From the NCBI GenBank assembly GCA_046153995.1, contig JBJXEH010000094.1, positions 1-17,630 on the forward strand: a DNA stretch of 17,630 bases, in the 5' to 3' direction. How positions within the stretch are numbered: position 1 is the stretch's first letter; every line of letters begins with the position of its first letter. The notes beneath the pieces were generated by a model that saw only the letters and a list, made by a program, of their open reading frames with translations, did not search any database and was not told where the DNA came from. This document shows positions 1 to 7,012 of this stretch, piece after piece. Position numbers and translations under genes: made by a program. The DNA is from SZUA-430 sp046153995 (GTDB lineage Bacteria > Pseudomonadota > Alphaproteobacteria > Micropepsales > Micropepsaceae).

Positions 1-33
1 ACATCGTTGTACCTCGTTAGCTTTCATCTCCAT
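1..33 (-). CDS. Possible 5' end of a minus-strand gene (EF-P-like start)
   Basis: Reading leftwards from an ATG at 31-33, eleven codons (MEMKANEVQRC) stay open to the window edge. The short run KANEVQR recalls the first residues of elongation factor P and its YeiP-like paralogues, which begin with a Lys-X-Asn-Glu-Ile-Arg/Lys type segment, but the residue after the arginine would be Cys where EF-P has Gly or Pro. Eleven residues are far too few to assign a family. No convincing Shine-Dalgarno sequence stands upstream of either ATG (31-33 or 25-27). Reported only because the left edge probably cuts a gene. Confidence 0.18.
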   Translation of the reverse strand, partial: MEMKANEVQRC

Positions 34-64
34 GTTCGCACGCACAGAAGCCTCACGCCAGCCA

Positions 65-219
65 CTGTCCCTCATCCGTCTCGCGCGTGCCGCGCTCGCC
101 ACCTTCTCCCGTCTCGCGACGGGAGAAGGGGAATCAATTGTGTGTGTGAATTACCCTTCTCCCGTTGACTAACGGGAGAAGGTGGCGAGCGGCGCAGCCG
201 CGAGACGGATGAGGGACAG
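65..219 (+). repeat. Family A palindromic element, copy 1
   Basis: A 155-bp intergenic palindrome. The outer ends CTGTCCCTCATCCGTCTCGC and its complement pair with each other. Inside, each arm holds a CCTTCTCCC...GGGAGAAGG hairpin whose tip differs between arms: GTC-TCGC-GAC on the left, GTT-GACT-AAC on the right. The two hairpins are separated by an AT-rich spacer. The left arm contains the small CGCG-TGC-CGCG motif and the right arm CGGC-GCA-GCCG; I use this difference to define + orientation. It lies upstream of the RHH/PIN toxin-antitoxin pair. No coding content is credible here. Confidence 0.93.
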
Positions 220-263
220 CGCAAGAGATTAGGCACCCCACGGGGTTGCATCGCAATTGGGTT

Positions 264-280
264 TGTAATACTGTAATACA
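264..280 (+). promoter_or_regulatory. Candidate RHH operator upstream of toxin-antitoxin pair
   Basis: TGTAATACTGTAATACA consists of two TGTAATAC words repeated with an exact 8-bp period. Each 9-mer TGTANTACA is itself almost palindromic. Ribbon-helix-helix repressors such as MetJ bind tandem 8-bp boxes, and antitoxins of this class usually autoregulate. The site lies 20 bp before the ATG of the RHH antitoxin at 300, in an AT-rich island between repeat copy 1 and the gene, where the promoter must be. The operator assignment is inference. Confidence 0.5.
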
Positions 281-299
281 CCTGCCGGAGAAAACGCCC

Positions 300-542
300 A
301 TGACCCTCACCGTCCGCCTGGACCCCGAACTGGACGCGCGTCTCGCGGCGGAATCGCGCCGCCGCGGCGTGACCAAATCCGAAGTGGTGAAAGACGCGAT
401 CGAGCGCGTACTGGGTCTGAAGAAGAACCCGTTCGAACTCTTGAACGAGGTACGCAGCAAGAAGCCGATGGGCCGCCCGGATGCGTCCACAAACACCGGC
501 GCAGGATTCAAGGCGAAGCTGCGTGCGAAGCGTTCTTCTTGA
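300..542 (+). CDS. Ribbon-helix-helix (CopG/VapB-like) antitoxin
   Basis: Encodes an 80-residue protein starting MTLTVRLDPELDARL, a ribbon-helix-helix N-terminus: a short beta strand with alternating residues (TLTVRL), then helix A (PELDARLAAESRR) and, after the RGVTKSE turn, helix B (VVKDAIERVLG), all within the first 40 residues. The tail (residues 41-80) is basic and probably disordered until it wraps the toxin. I chose ATG 300 because the fold begins there and a CCGGAG ribosome-binding site precedes it; an upstream in-frame ATG at 246 only adds non-family residues. The gene overlaps the following PIN-domain gene by 20 bp, typical of a co-translated type II pair. Expected role: neutralise the toxin by direct binding and repress the operon, perhaps at the tandem 8-bp boxes at 264-280. 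Confidence 0.88.
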   Translation: MTLTVRLDPELDARLAAESRRRGVTKSEVVKDAIERVLGLKKNPFELLNEVRSKKPMGRPDASTNTGAGFKAKLRAKRSS

Positions 543-939
543 CGCCGGTCCGCAGATTGCGCTGTTTGCAGTGGACGATAAGCACCATGCGCGCTTCTAT
601 CCGATGCTCGGGGCGTTGGCCGCTGGCGGCGTCACGTTGATAACGACATGGCCGTGCGTCACGGAAGCGGCCTACATGCTCGAGCCGAGTTACCGCTACC
701 AACTGCTGCACTGGATCGAACGCGGCGGCGCCCAAATCCATCACTTTGACGCGCAGGATTTAGGGCAGATCACGCAGTGGATGCGCCGCTACACCGACGG
801 CAAGCGGGAGATGGACCTTGCCGATGCCTCGCTCTATTGGCTCGCGGTCGAAACCGGCGTGCGGGAGATAATGACGGTCGACACCGCGGACTTCCGGCGC
901 TACCGGCTCCCTGACGGCGCCTACTTCGAGCTTCTCTAA
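523..939 (+). CDS. PIN-domain ribonuclease toxin (VapC-like)
   Basis: A 138-residue PIN-domain protein covering essentially the whole domain. The acidic metal-binding residues are visible: Asp7 in VLLDAGPQIALF, Glu48 in VTEAAYML, Asp98/Asp101 in MDLADASLYWLA and Asp120/Asp123 in IMTVDTADF. PIN toxins are Mg-dependent endoribonucleases that cut tRNA, rRNA or mRNA and stop growth when free of antitoxin. I prefer the GTG at 523, which gives the canonical MRSVLLDAG start and has AAGG about 10 bp upstream; an ATG at 481 would add 14 residues encoded inside the antitoxin gene. The 20-bp overlap with the RHH antitoxin gene suggests translational coupling. All catalytic residues are present, so it is probably active. 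The RNA target cannot be predicted. Confidence 0.88.
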   Translation: MRSVLLDAGPQIALFAVDDKHHARFYPMLGALAAGGVTLITTWPCVTEAAYMLEPSYRYQLLHWIERGGAQIHHFDAQDLGQITQWMRRYTDGKREMDLADASLYWLAVETGVREIMTVDTADFRRYRLPDGAYFELL

Positions 940-1005
940 AGCCCCCCTTGCCATCCCCGGCACATCCACTACGTTCCGGCCCGAACCACACACCGGGGAC
1001 ACCAC

Positions 1006-1842
1006 ATGCGCATCCTAACCGCCGCCGTCACCGCCATCGCACTCGTCGCAGCCGCCCACACCGCCAACGCCGGCGACGGCGTGCTGATCGAGTCGGTGTC
1101 CGGCACCTGGCGCACGCCCGCGAACGTCGAGCGCGACAAAACCCGCAAGCCGATCGAGGCGCTGACGTTCTGGGGCTTGAAGCCCGGCATGACGGTGCTC
1201 GAACTCTCGCCCGGCGGCGGCTGGTGGACGGAGATCCTCGCGCCGTACGCGAAGCTGACCAAGGGCCGCTACATGGCAACCGCAGCCGACCTCGCGAACC
1301 CCGAACTGCCGCAAGCCGCCCGCGACGCGCGCGCAAAGTTCGAAGCGCGCTTCGCCGACAAAGCAATCTACGGCGACGTCGCCTACGTGAACTTCGGCGC
1401 GAAGTCGGTGGGCTTAGGCGAACCCAACTCGGTAGACTTCGTCTTGAACGGCCGCAACATCCACAACTGGATGGCCAACGGCATCATGGACAAAGTGATG
1501 GCCGAAAGCTTCGCCGTGCTGAAGCCGGGCGGCATCTTGGCGATCGAAGAACACCGCAACGCGCCGGGCACGACACAAGACCCGAAAGCACCCACCGGCT
1601 ACGTGACCGAAGCCTACGTGATCGCCGCGGCCGAGAAGGCAGGCTTCAAACTCGACGCCCGCTCCGACATGTACGCGAACGCCAAAGACGACCGCGACCA
1701 CCCCTTCGGCGTCTGGACGCTGCCACCGACGCGCCGCTCAGCCCCCCAAGGCCAACCGGCCGACCCCGCCTTCGACAGCACCCCCTACGACGCCATCGGT
1801 GAAAGCGACCGCATGGCACTGAGATTCGTGAAGCTGCGATAA
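1006..1842 (+). CDS. Exported methyltransferase-like protein (COG4798 type)
   Basis: A 278-residue protein with an N-terminal signal peptide (hydrophobic core at residues 4-18, likely cleavage after AANA-like TANA, residue 22) and then a class I methyltransferase-like fold. Motif I is at about residues 64-75 (VLELSPGGGWWTEIL). Later parts include an NIHNWM segment and a KPGGILAIEEHRN strand near the middle. This matches the group annotated as predicted methyltransferase COG4798. The substrate is unknown. A signal peptide is odd for an enzyme needing S-adenosylmethionine, which is cytosolic, so the fold may have been adapted to another task. ATG 1006 is preceded by GGGGAC. The gene is monocistronic and ends at repeat copy 2, opposite a convergent DUF1993 gene. 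Confidence 0.82.
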   Translation: MRILTAAVTAIALVAAAHTANAGDGVLIESVSGTWRTPANVERDKTRKPIEALTFWGLKPGMTVLELSPGGGWWTEILAPYAKLTKGRYMATAADLANPELPQAARDARAKFEARFADKAIYGDVAYVNFGAKSVGLGEPNSVDFVLNGRNIHNWMANGIMDKVMAESFAVLKPGGILAIEEHRNAPGTTQDPKAPTGYVTEAYVIAAAEKAGFKLDARSDMYANAKDDRDHPFGVWTLPPTRRSAPQGQPADPAFDSTPYDAIGESDRMALRFVKLR

Positions 1843-1861
1843 AGAGGTGCCTAAGTTCTCA

Positions 1862-2027
1862 CACTGTCCCTCATCCGTCTCGCGCGTGCCGCGCTCGCCA
1901 CCTTCTCCCACCTCGCGGTGGGAGAAGGGCAATTCAGTTCTAAAATTCACGGGTGAATTACCCTTCTCCCGCGAATAGCGGGAGAAGGTGGCGAGCGGCG
2001 CAGCCGCGAGACGGTTGAGGGACAGTG
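1862..2027 (+). repeat. Family A palindromic element, copy 2
   Basis: A 166-bp palindrome between two convergent genes. Its ends CACTGTCCC and GGGACAGTG are exact complements save one T in the right arm (GGTTGAGGGACAG). The left inner hairpin tip is ACC-TCGC-GGT and the right tip is GC-GAATA-GC. It lies 20 bp after the methyltransferase stop and 15 bp before the DUF1993 stop, so it could serve as a two-way terminator or RNA-processing site. The left flank GGTGCCTAAG matches the complement of the right flank of copy 1, so the conserved unit extends beyond the CTGTCCC ends. Confidence 0.93.
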
Positions 2028-2041
2028 CTGGTGATTAGCCC

Positions 2042-2563
2042 CTACGACTTCATCCGCAACTGCCCCATGTAATCCCGCTTACCCAAGGGCACGCCCTTCA
2101 TGCGCAGGATGTCGTAGGCCGTCGCTGCGTGGAAATAGAAGTTGGGCAGCGAGAACGAGAGCACGAACCCTTCCGCCGTGAACGGAATCTTGAAGTCGCG
2201 CAGTTGGAAGATCACGTCGCGCCCGGCAAGCCCGTTCACGTCCGCGGGCGTCAACTTGGCAAGCGCATCGCGCGCATCCGCCACCATCTTCTGCAAGCCC
2301 TTATAGTCCTGCGCCGGAATCGACGGCGGCGGGTTGAACACGCCGGCCTTACACCCCTCGATCGCACCCAACGAATGATGCGTCACCGACTGCACCTGAA
2401 ACTGCAGCGGAAACATGTCCGCATGAAGCCGCGTCTCGACCAGCGAATTGGGATCGATGTTGTGCTCCGCACAATGCTTAGCCCCCTTCTCGAGAAAGCC
2501 CGCAACGCCACCGAGCGTCTGCAAGTAACTGGCGACGCTAAGATCGTAGAGAGAAACGGTCAT
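2042..2563 (-). CDS. DUF1993 family protein
   Basis: A 173-residue protein starting MTVSLYDLSVASYLQTLGG, the usual start of DUF1993 proteins. The family is all-helical, and its helix pattern suggests a DinB-like four-helix bundle. Visible hallmarks are LHADMFPLQFQVQ (about residues 47-59), the KGLQKMV region, and a C-terminal LPNFYFHAATAYDILRMKGVPLGKRDYMG segment typical of the family. I chose ATG 2561-2563 because family proteins begin there and GAGGA precedes it by about 8 bp; an upstream in-frame ATG adds 11 unrelated residues. The biochemical role is unknown. No signal peptide, so cytosolic. The gene diverges from the M20 peptidase across a palindromic spacer. Confidence 0.85.
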   Translation of the reverse strand: MTVSLYDLSVASYLQTLGGVAGFLEKGAKHCAEHNIDPNSLVETRLHADMFPLQFQVQSVTHHSLGAIEGCKAGVFNPPPSIPAQDYKGLQKMVADARDALAKLTPADVNGLAGRDVIFQLRDFKIPFTAEGFVLSFSLPNFYFHAATAYDILRMKGVPLGKRDYMGQLRMKS

Positions 2564-2961
2564 GGAAATGTCCTCGTTCAAAATTCTGCCGTGCAACGAT
2601 TAATGCCAAAGGGGTCGGCCCACAAGCTGGGGCGGTGGAGACGCTGTACAGAGCAACACGAAGTCCTCGAAGGAACACGAAGATCACCAAGATACCGGTG
2701 CGGCGGCGAAGCGGCGGCTAAACTCTGCCGCTACGATTCCTAGGCGCTTCGCGCCAAAAGGGACTAACGGCGCGAAGCGCCTTTAGGAAACATGGGCGAG
2801 CCTCAGCCTAACAACGGCCACAAGAGTCTTGGAGATCTTCGTGTTCCTTCGAGACCTTCGTGTTGCTCTTGACAGCATCTCCGCGACCTCGATGCCGGGT
2901 GAGGCGTGACTTTCCCGCCCCGGCGCGACTATTCTCGCAAGAAAACACCAAGGGGAAACAC
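2564..2961. other. Divergent intergenic region dominated by element D
   Basis: This 398-bp gap separates the DUF1993 gene (minus) from the M20 peptidase gene (plus). Positions 2650-2869 are an inverted-repeat element described separately. The flanks 2564-2649 and 2870-2961 must hold both promoters; I see no box strong enough to mark. An AAGGGG ribosome-binding site at 2950-2955 precedes the ATG at 2962. In-frame codons upstream of that ATG lie partly in the repeat and do not look like protein. Confidence 0.6.
2650..2869. repeat. Inverted-repeat element D (CACGAAG words)
   Basis: Two 42-bp arms at 2650-2691 and 2828-2869 are complementary with about three mismatches. Each arm is built from short words ending in CGAAG or CCAAG (ACACGAAG, CTCGAAG, ACACGAAG, ACCAAG). 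The interior holds a second hairpin, AGGCGCTTCGCGCC at 2742-2755 with its complement at 2769-2782, whose stem extends outwards with TTCCT. It is non-coding and lies between two divergent genes. Confidence 0.88.
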
Positions 2962-4458
2962 ATGCGCCGCATCTTGCTCGGCCTCTTAGCCGCCGTCGCG
3001 CTGCTCGCCGCCATCGTGATCGGCCGCACGATGATGGTGCCGGCGTACACACCGGTCTCCGCCACGCACAAATCCACCTTCGACGCGAACGCGATCGCGG
3101 TCCACCTCGCGCAAGCGATAAAATTCCGCACGATCTCGCACCAAGACGGCGCACCTGCGGAAGATATCGCGGCCAGCCAAGCCGCTTTCACCGCCTTGCG
3201 CACGTGGATCGAAACCACCTACCCGAACGTGACGAAAACGCTCACCCGCGAAATCGTGAGCGACTACAGCCTGCTCTACACGTGGGCCGGCACGGACGCC
3301 GCCCTCAAGCCCATCCTCCTGATGTCGCACATGGACGTCGTGCCCGTCGTCCCCGGCACAGAGGCGAACTGGCCGCGCGATCCCTATTCCGGGGACATCG
3401 CGGACGGTTACGTCTGGGGCCGCGGCACGCTCGACAACAAGCAAGGCGTGATCGGTATGCTGGAAGCGGCCGAAGCACTCATCGCCAAAGGCTTTCAGCC
3501 AAAGCGCACGATCATGTTCGCCTTCGGCCACGACGAAGAAATCGGCGGCCGCAACGGCAACGCCAAGATCGCCGAGCTTCTCGCCCAACGCAAAATCGAA
3601 CTCGAATTCGTCGACGACGAAGGCGGCATGATCTCAAACGGCGCGCTGCCCGGCGTTGACGCGCCGGTCGCGCTCGTCGGCATCGCGGAGAAGGGCTCCG
3701 TGACGCTGGAGCTCACCGCGAAAAGCGCAGGCGGCCACTCGTCCGCGCCGCCGGCCGTCGCCGAAACCGCAATCGGCCGCCTCGCGCATGCGATCGAGAA
3801 GCTGAATAAAAACCCGCCGTTCGATAGCGGCTTCGACGAAACGACGCGCGCGACCGTGACCGGCATGATGCCCGCAACCGCGTTCACCCGCCGCATGGCG
3901 GTCGCAAACCTGTGGCTGTTCGAACCGGTCGTCGAAAGCACGATGGGCGCCAGCCCCGCCGGCGCAGCCCAACTGCACACCACGATCGCGCCGACGATCA
4001 TAACCGGCGGCGTGAAAGACAACGTCATGCCGCCGGAAGCCAAGGCCCGCATCAACTTCCGCATCCACCCGCGCGATACGGTGGACGGCGTAGCGGAGAA
4101 AGTAAAACGCGCCATCGCCGACGACATGATCGAGGTGAAGGTCATGGACGGCGGCCGCAACCCGTCCCCGATTTCGGACATCACAGGCCCGCAATACGAT
4201 CACATCAAAAAGACGCTGCTAACAGTCCGCCCCGACGCCCTAATCGTGCCCACACTCGTGATCGCCGGCACCGACTCCCGCTACTACTTCCCCCTCACCA
4301 AAAACGTCTTCCGCATCATCCCCGGCGAACTCAAAGAAGGCGACCTCCCAAGAATCCACGGCACCAACGAACGCATCTCGGTGACAAGCATGCAAACCAT
4401 CGCCGACTTCTACTACGTCCTCATGTCGACCATGGACGGACAAACGGCGCCTCCGTGA
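2962..4458 (+). CDS. Membrane-anchored M20 metallopeptidase (PM20D1 / Gly-X carboxypeptidase type)
   Basis: A 498-residue zinc peptidase. Residues 3-24 form an uncleaved-looking membrane helix, so the catalytic part is probably periplasmic. M20 motifs occur in order: LLMSHMDVVPV with metal-binding His123 and catalytic Asp125, WGRGTLDNKQG with bridging Asp158, FGHDEEIGG with Glu192/Glu193, an acidic VDDEGG segment near residue 219, KSAGGHSSAPP (His259) starting the dimerisation domain, AGTDSRYYF, and HGTNERIS carrying the last metal-binding His. Length and motif spacing fit the carboxypeptidase S/PM20D1 branch, which hydrolyses N-acyl or peptide-linked amino acids. ATG 2962 follows AAGGGG and starts at the membrane helix; the open frame continues upstream to 2860 but only into repeat sequence. 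Natural substrate unknown. Confidence 0.9.
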   Translation: MRRILLGLLAAVALLAAIVIGRTMMVPAYTPVSATHKSTFDANAIAVHLAQAIKFRTISHQDGAPAEDIAASQAAFTALRTWIETTYPNVTKTLTREIVSDYSLLYTWAGTDAALKPILLMSHMDVVPVVPGTEANWPRDPYSGDIADGYVWGRGTLDNKQGVIGMLEAAEALIAKGFQPKRTIMFAFGHDEEIGGRNGNAKIAELLAQRKIELEFVDDEGGMISNGALPGVDAPVALVGIAEKGSVTLELTAKSAGGHSSAPPAVAETAIGRLAHAIEKLNKNPPFDSGFDETTRATVTGMMPATAFTRRMAVANLWLFEPVVESTMGASPAGAAQLHTTIAPTIITGGVKDNVMPPEAKARINFRIHPRDTVDGVAEKVKRAIADDMIEVKVMDGGRNPSPISDITGPQYDHIKKTLLTVRPDALIVPTLVIAGTDSRYYFPLTKNVFRIIPGELKEGDLPRIHGTNERISVTSMQTIADFYYVLMSTMDGQTAPP

Positions 4459-4462
4459 CGAA

Positions 4463-4635
4463 ACTGTCCCTCATCCGTCTCGCGCGTGCCGCGCTCGCCA
4501 CCTTCTCCCACCTCGCGGTGGGAGAAGGGCAATGCAATTTGGAAAGGTCTAGAATTTTAGAACTGAATTACCCTTCTCCCGTCGCGAGACGGGAGAAGGT
4601 GGCGAGCGCGTAGCGCGAGACGGATGAGGGACAGT
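4463..4635 (+). repeat. Family A palindromic element, copy 3
   Basis: A 173-bp palindrome between the convergent M20 peptidase and acyl-CoA synthetase genes, starting 5 bp after the first stop codon. The left hairpin tip is ACC-TCGC-GGT (as in copy 2); the right tip GTC-GCGA-GAC is the exact reverse complement of the left tip of copy 1. The right arm uses GCGCG-TA-GCGCG where other copies have CGGC-GCA-GCCG. Neither gene has another visible terminator, so the element may end both transcripts. Confidence 0.93.
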
Positions 4636-4659
4636 GTAAGCGCTTTGCTATTAGCCCAC

Positions 4660-6210
4660 TCACACCCTACTCTTCCTTCCCTCCCAAAACGGCTTGCGCA
4701 GATCGCGTTTCAATATCTTCCCCGAGCCCGTGCGCGGGATCTCGCTCAAATACGAAATCGACCGCGGCACCTTGTAGCCCGCCAGATGCTCGCGCGCGTA
4801 CGCCGTGATCGCCTCCTTCGCCAAAACCACCCCCGGCCGCACGACAACGATCGCGTGCACGGCCTCGCCCCATTCGTCGTCGGGGATGCCGAACACGGCC
4901 ACGTCGTTGATGTCGGCGTGGCTTTCGAGCGCCGCCTCGATCTCGGCCGGATAGATGTTCACGCCGCCGGAGATGATCATGTCCTTCTTGCGGTCGCAGA
5001 TGTAGTAGAAGCCTTCCTCGTCGAACGTCGCGATGTCGCCGACGGTTTGCCAGCCGTCGCGCCGGTCGGCTTCGAACTTGTCCTGCGCCTTGTGGTAGGT
5101 CGAAAACATGTTCGCGCTCTTCACATAAAGCTCGCCCTCGACGTTCGGCGCCGCCACCACGCTACCGTCCTCCGCAAACAACCGTATCTCGACGCCGGGG
5201 GCAGGGCGCCCGCACGACCCCGGCTTCGACAATTGATGCTCGGGACGCAGCACCGTGTTCACGCCAAGCTCCGTCGAGCCATACACCTCGAACAACGACA
5301 GCTTCGGAAACCGCGACAGATAAAGCTGCTTCAGCGCGTACGACCATGGCGCCGCGTTCGCCACCATCCGCGCCATCGACGACACGTCGTACTTGGCGAA
5401 CACCGCATCCGGCATCTGGCAAATGCGCCGGATCGGCGTCGGCGCCGCGAACGTCGTGGTGACACGATACTTCTCGACGAGGCGCAGCCAATCCTCCTCG
5501 TCGAACTTGTGCTGCAAGACGGCGGTGTTGCCGAGCCTATGCGCGGTGGTCAAAAACCCGCCCGGCCCCGAATGATAAAGCGGCCCCGTGGTGATGTAGA
5601 CGTCGTCGGCCACATACCCGATCTCCGCCCACAGAGCAGCCGATTGCGCCGGATTGCCGATCGAGGAGCGCACGGCCCCCTTCGGCTTGCCGGTGGTGCC
5701 GGACGTGTAAATCATCGTCATCGGCTCAAGCGGCGGCCCGTCGATGACAACCGGCGCGGGCGAGAGCGAAGTCAGCAGCGGCTCAACACGCTTCTGTCCG
5801 GCAGCGGGCGCACCGTCGAAGATCAGCGTCTCGCGCACCTTTGGCGTGTCCGGCCGGATCTTCGCAAAGAAATCCGCAAACTCCGCATCCGCAAACACGA
5901 CGACCGCGTCCGAGTTATCGACCACATAAGTCGCCTCCTCCGGCGTCAGCCGGTAGTTGAGCGGCACCCCCACCGCGCCGATCTTGCGCACGGCATTCGA
6001 CATGGCGACGAGCCAACACGAATTCTGCCCGCACGAGACGATGCGATCCTTGGGGTGCACGCCCAAGTCCAGCAGCAACCGCGAGAGCCGGTTCGCGTTG
6101 GCTTCGAGCTCCGCATAAGTCCAAATCACGACACGCCCGCCCGGCCGGTCGTCGATCAGCGCCGTCTTGGGGCCAAGGCGTGCGGCGAGATCGGTGAGAA
6201 CGTCGGTCAT
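4660..6210 (-). CDS. Acyl-CoA synthetase (AMP-dependent ligase, ANL superfamily)
   Basis: A 516-residue adenylate-forming enzyme that activates a carboxylic acid with ATP and transfers it to CoA. The phosphate-binding loop is YTSGTTGKPKG at residues 168-178. EVYGSTELG follows in the middle, then DGWQTVGDIA at 385-394 with the ATP-ribose-binding Asp, YICDRKKDMIISGGVNIYP with the hinge, and a C-terminal PRTGSGKILKRDLR carrying catalytic Lys498. The full family length is present. ATG 6208-6210 gives MTDVLTDLAARLG, a usual start; the frame continues 62 codons upstream without family-like sequence, and no strong ribosome-binding site helps the choice. Sequence style suggests a medium/long-chain or carboxylic-acid CoA ligase; the substrate cannot be read from the motifs. 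Convergent with the M20 gene, divergent from the gene at 6441. Confidence 0.9.
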   Translation of the reverse strand: MTDVLTDLAARLGPKTALIDDRPGGRVVIWTYAELEANANRLSRLLLDLGVHPKDRIVSCGQNSCWLVAMSNAVRKIGAVGVPLNYRLTPEEATYVVDNSDAVVVFADAEFADFFAKIRPDTPKVRETLIFDGAPAAGQKRVEPLLTSLSPAPVVIDGPPLEPMTMIYTSGTTGKPKGAVRSSIGNPAQSAALWAEIGYVADDVYITTGPLYHSGPGGFLTTAHRLGNTAVLQHKFDEEDWLRLVEKYRVTTTFAAPTPIRRICQMPDAVFAKYDVSSMARMVANAAPWSYALKQLYLSRFPKLSLFEVYGSTELGVNTVLRPEHQLSKPGSCGRPAPGVEIRLFAEDGSVVAAPNVEGELYVKSANMFSTYHKAQDKFEADRRDGWQTVGDIATFDEEGFYYICDRKKDMIISGGVNIYPAEIEAALESHADINDVAVFGIPDDEWGEAVHAIVVVRPGVVLAKEAITAYAREHLAGYKVPRSISYLSEIPRTGSGKILKRDLRKPFWEGRKSRV

Positions 6211-6440
6211 AAGTGGTTGCTCGCGTTGAAGAATGACGGGTGCCTGAGTGTTGCCGCCTTGGCCATCCGAAAGCAAACGCAAGATGTGATTTGCCCGCAG
6301 CGCACCCGCGGGCGTAGCGTCCGCCCCGTTCGGTGAGCATGTCCCGCTCCTGGAAGCGGCCCTCGCCCCACATCTGTAAAGCTTGAGCGGCAACACGCTC
6401 GCGTTAGTTCGTCAAACCACAACAACACGGAGACGAAACG

Positions 6441-6749
6441 ATGATCACGTCAACAGTCTCGTTCCGGGTCGCCCCCGGCAAGAACTTGGAAGCGAACGAA
6501 TACTTCCACACAGTCGTGCGCCAGGTGAAGAAGATCACCGGCACGGAACTGCGCATCTTGAATCAACTCGGCGGTCCGATGGGCCACTTCGTGCTGTCGG
6601 CGACGTACGACGCACTCGCCGACTGGGATCAGTCGCGCCAGAAACTGCAAAACGACGTGCCGTTCCAAAAGCTCGTAGCGCAAGCGGGCAGCGACGGCCT
6701 GTTCATCCCGGGTCAGGTCGAGTCCGCGATCTGGCAGCAGGTCCAATAG
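6441..6749 (+). CDS. Small dimeric alpha/beta-barrel (NIPSNAP/ABM-like) protein
   Basis: A 102-residue soluble protein. It has the layout of the ferredoxin-like dimeric alpha/beta barrel seen in NIPSNAP and antibiotic-biosynthesis-monooxygenase proteins: strand (TSTVSFRVAPGK), helix (EANEYFHTVVRQVKKITG), strand (ELRILNQLGGPMGHFVLSATY), a helical ALADWDQSRQKL segment, and the final GLFIPGQVESAIWQQ strand. The APGK turn and GGPMG hairpin are typical. Catalytic function cannot be deduced; small barrels of this type include monooxygenases, isomerases and stress proteins. ATG 6441 follows CACGGAGA. The gene is monocistronic, with an intrinsic terminator about 50 bp downstream. It diverges from the acyl-CoA synthetase gene, so shared regulation is possible but not shown. 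Confidence 0.72.
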   Translation: MITSTVSFRVAPGKNLEANEYFHTVVRQVKKITGTELRILNQLGGPMGHFVLSATYDALADWDQSRQKLQNDVPFQKLVAQAGSDGLFIPGQVESAIWQQVQ

Positions 6750-6800
6750 CCACGCCTATCGCAGGGCCCAAAGCGAAACGGGCCCGCGTCCCACCTCCAA

Positions 6801-6826
6801 CCCGGCGCACCCCGCCGGGTTTTTTC
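6801..6826 (+). terminator. Intrinsic terminator after the alpha/beta-barrel gene
   Basis: CCCGGCG (6801-6807) pairs with CGCCGGG (6813-6819) over a 5-nt loop and is followed directly by six T residues. A second GGGCCC/GGGCCC hairpin just upstream (6764-6785) lacks a T-tract. This is the cleanest Rho-independent terminator in the window. Confidence 0.9.
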
Positions 6827-6999
6827 TTACGGTCTCAGCTTGCCCGCAGCCGCGGCCGACAGTCAGCCAAGCAGCGACGTCACGCTAAGCCACATGGCAA
6901 CAAAGATAACGGTAAACAAAAAAGGGCAGGGCGGTTTCCATGGGGTCAGCGGCTCAACGGATGTTTCATATGAAGATGCACGCCTGGGCCTCTCTAAGC

Positions 7000-7005
7000 T
7001 ATACT
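7000..7005 (+). promoter_or_regulatory. Possible -10 box placing the start site at the ATG of the small ParD-tail ORF
   Basis: TATACT (5 of 6 to TATAAT) lies 7 bp before the ATG at 7013, which would put transcription start at or next to the start codon and make the mRNA leaderless. No convincing -35 box is found at 16-18 bp spacing, and no Shine-Dalgarno sequence precedes the ATG, which fits a leaderless start but does not prove it. Confidence 0.35.
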
Positions 7006-7012
7006 GCCGATC

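Noticed and set aside
948..1802. 284-residue Arg-rich frame on the plus strand
   Set aside because: It is the +1-type shadow of the exported methyltransferase; composition (Arg/Pro/His) is typical of out-of-frame GC-rich DNA.
4624..6336. 570-residue open frame on the plus strand
   Set aside because: It is antisense to the acyl-CoA synthetase, Arg/His-rich and without any domain; a GC-rich shadow frame.
6211..6396. 62-residue N-terminal extension of the acyl-CoA synthetase
   Set aside because: No similarity to the family start and no ribosome-binding site; MTDVLTDLAARLG at 6210 is the usual beginning.
6764..6785. GGGCCC hairpin as a terminator
   Set aside because: No T-tract follows; the CCCGGCG hairpin at 6801-6819 is the terminator.
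6838..7012. Missing RHH half of the ParD-tail ORF in another frame
   Set aside because: I read the three forward frames upstream and found no ribbon-helix-helix pattern, so a simple frameshift is not supported.
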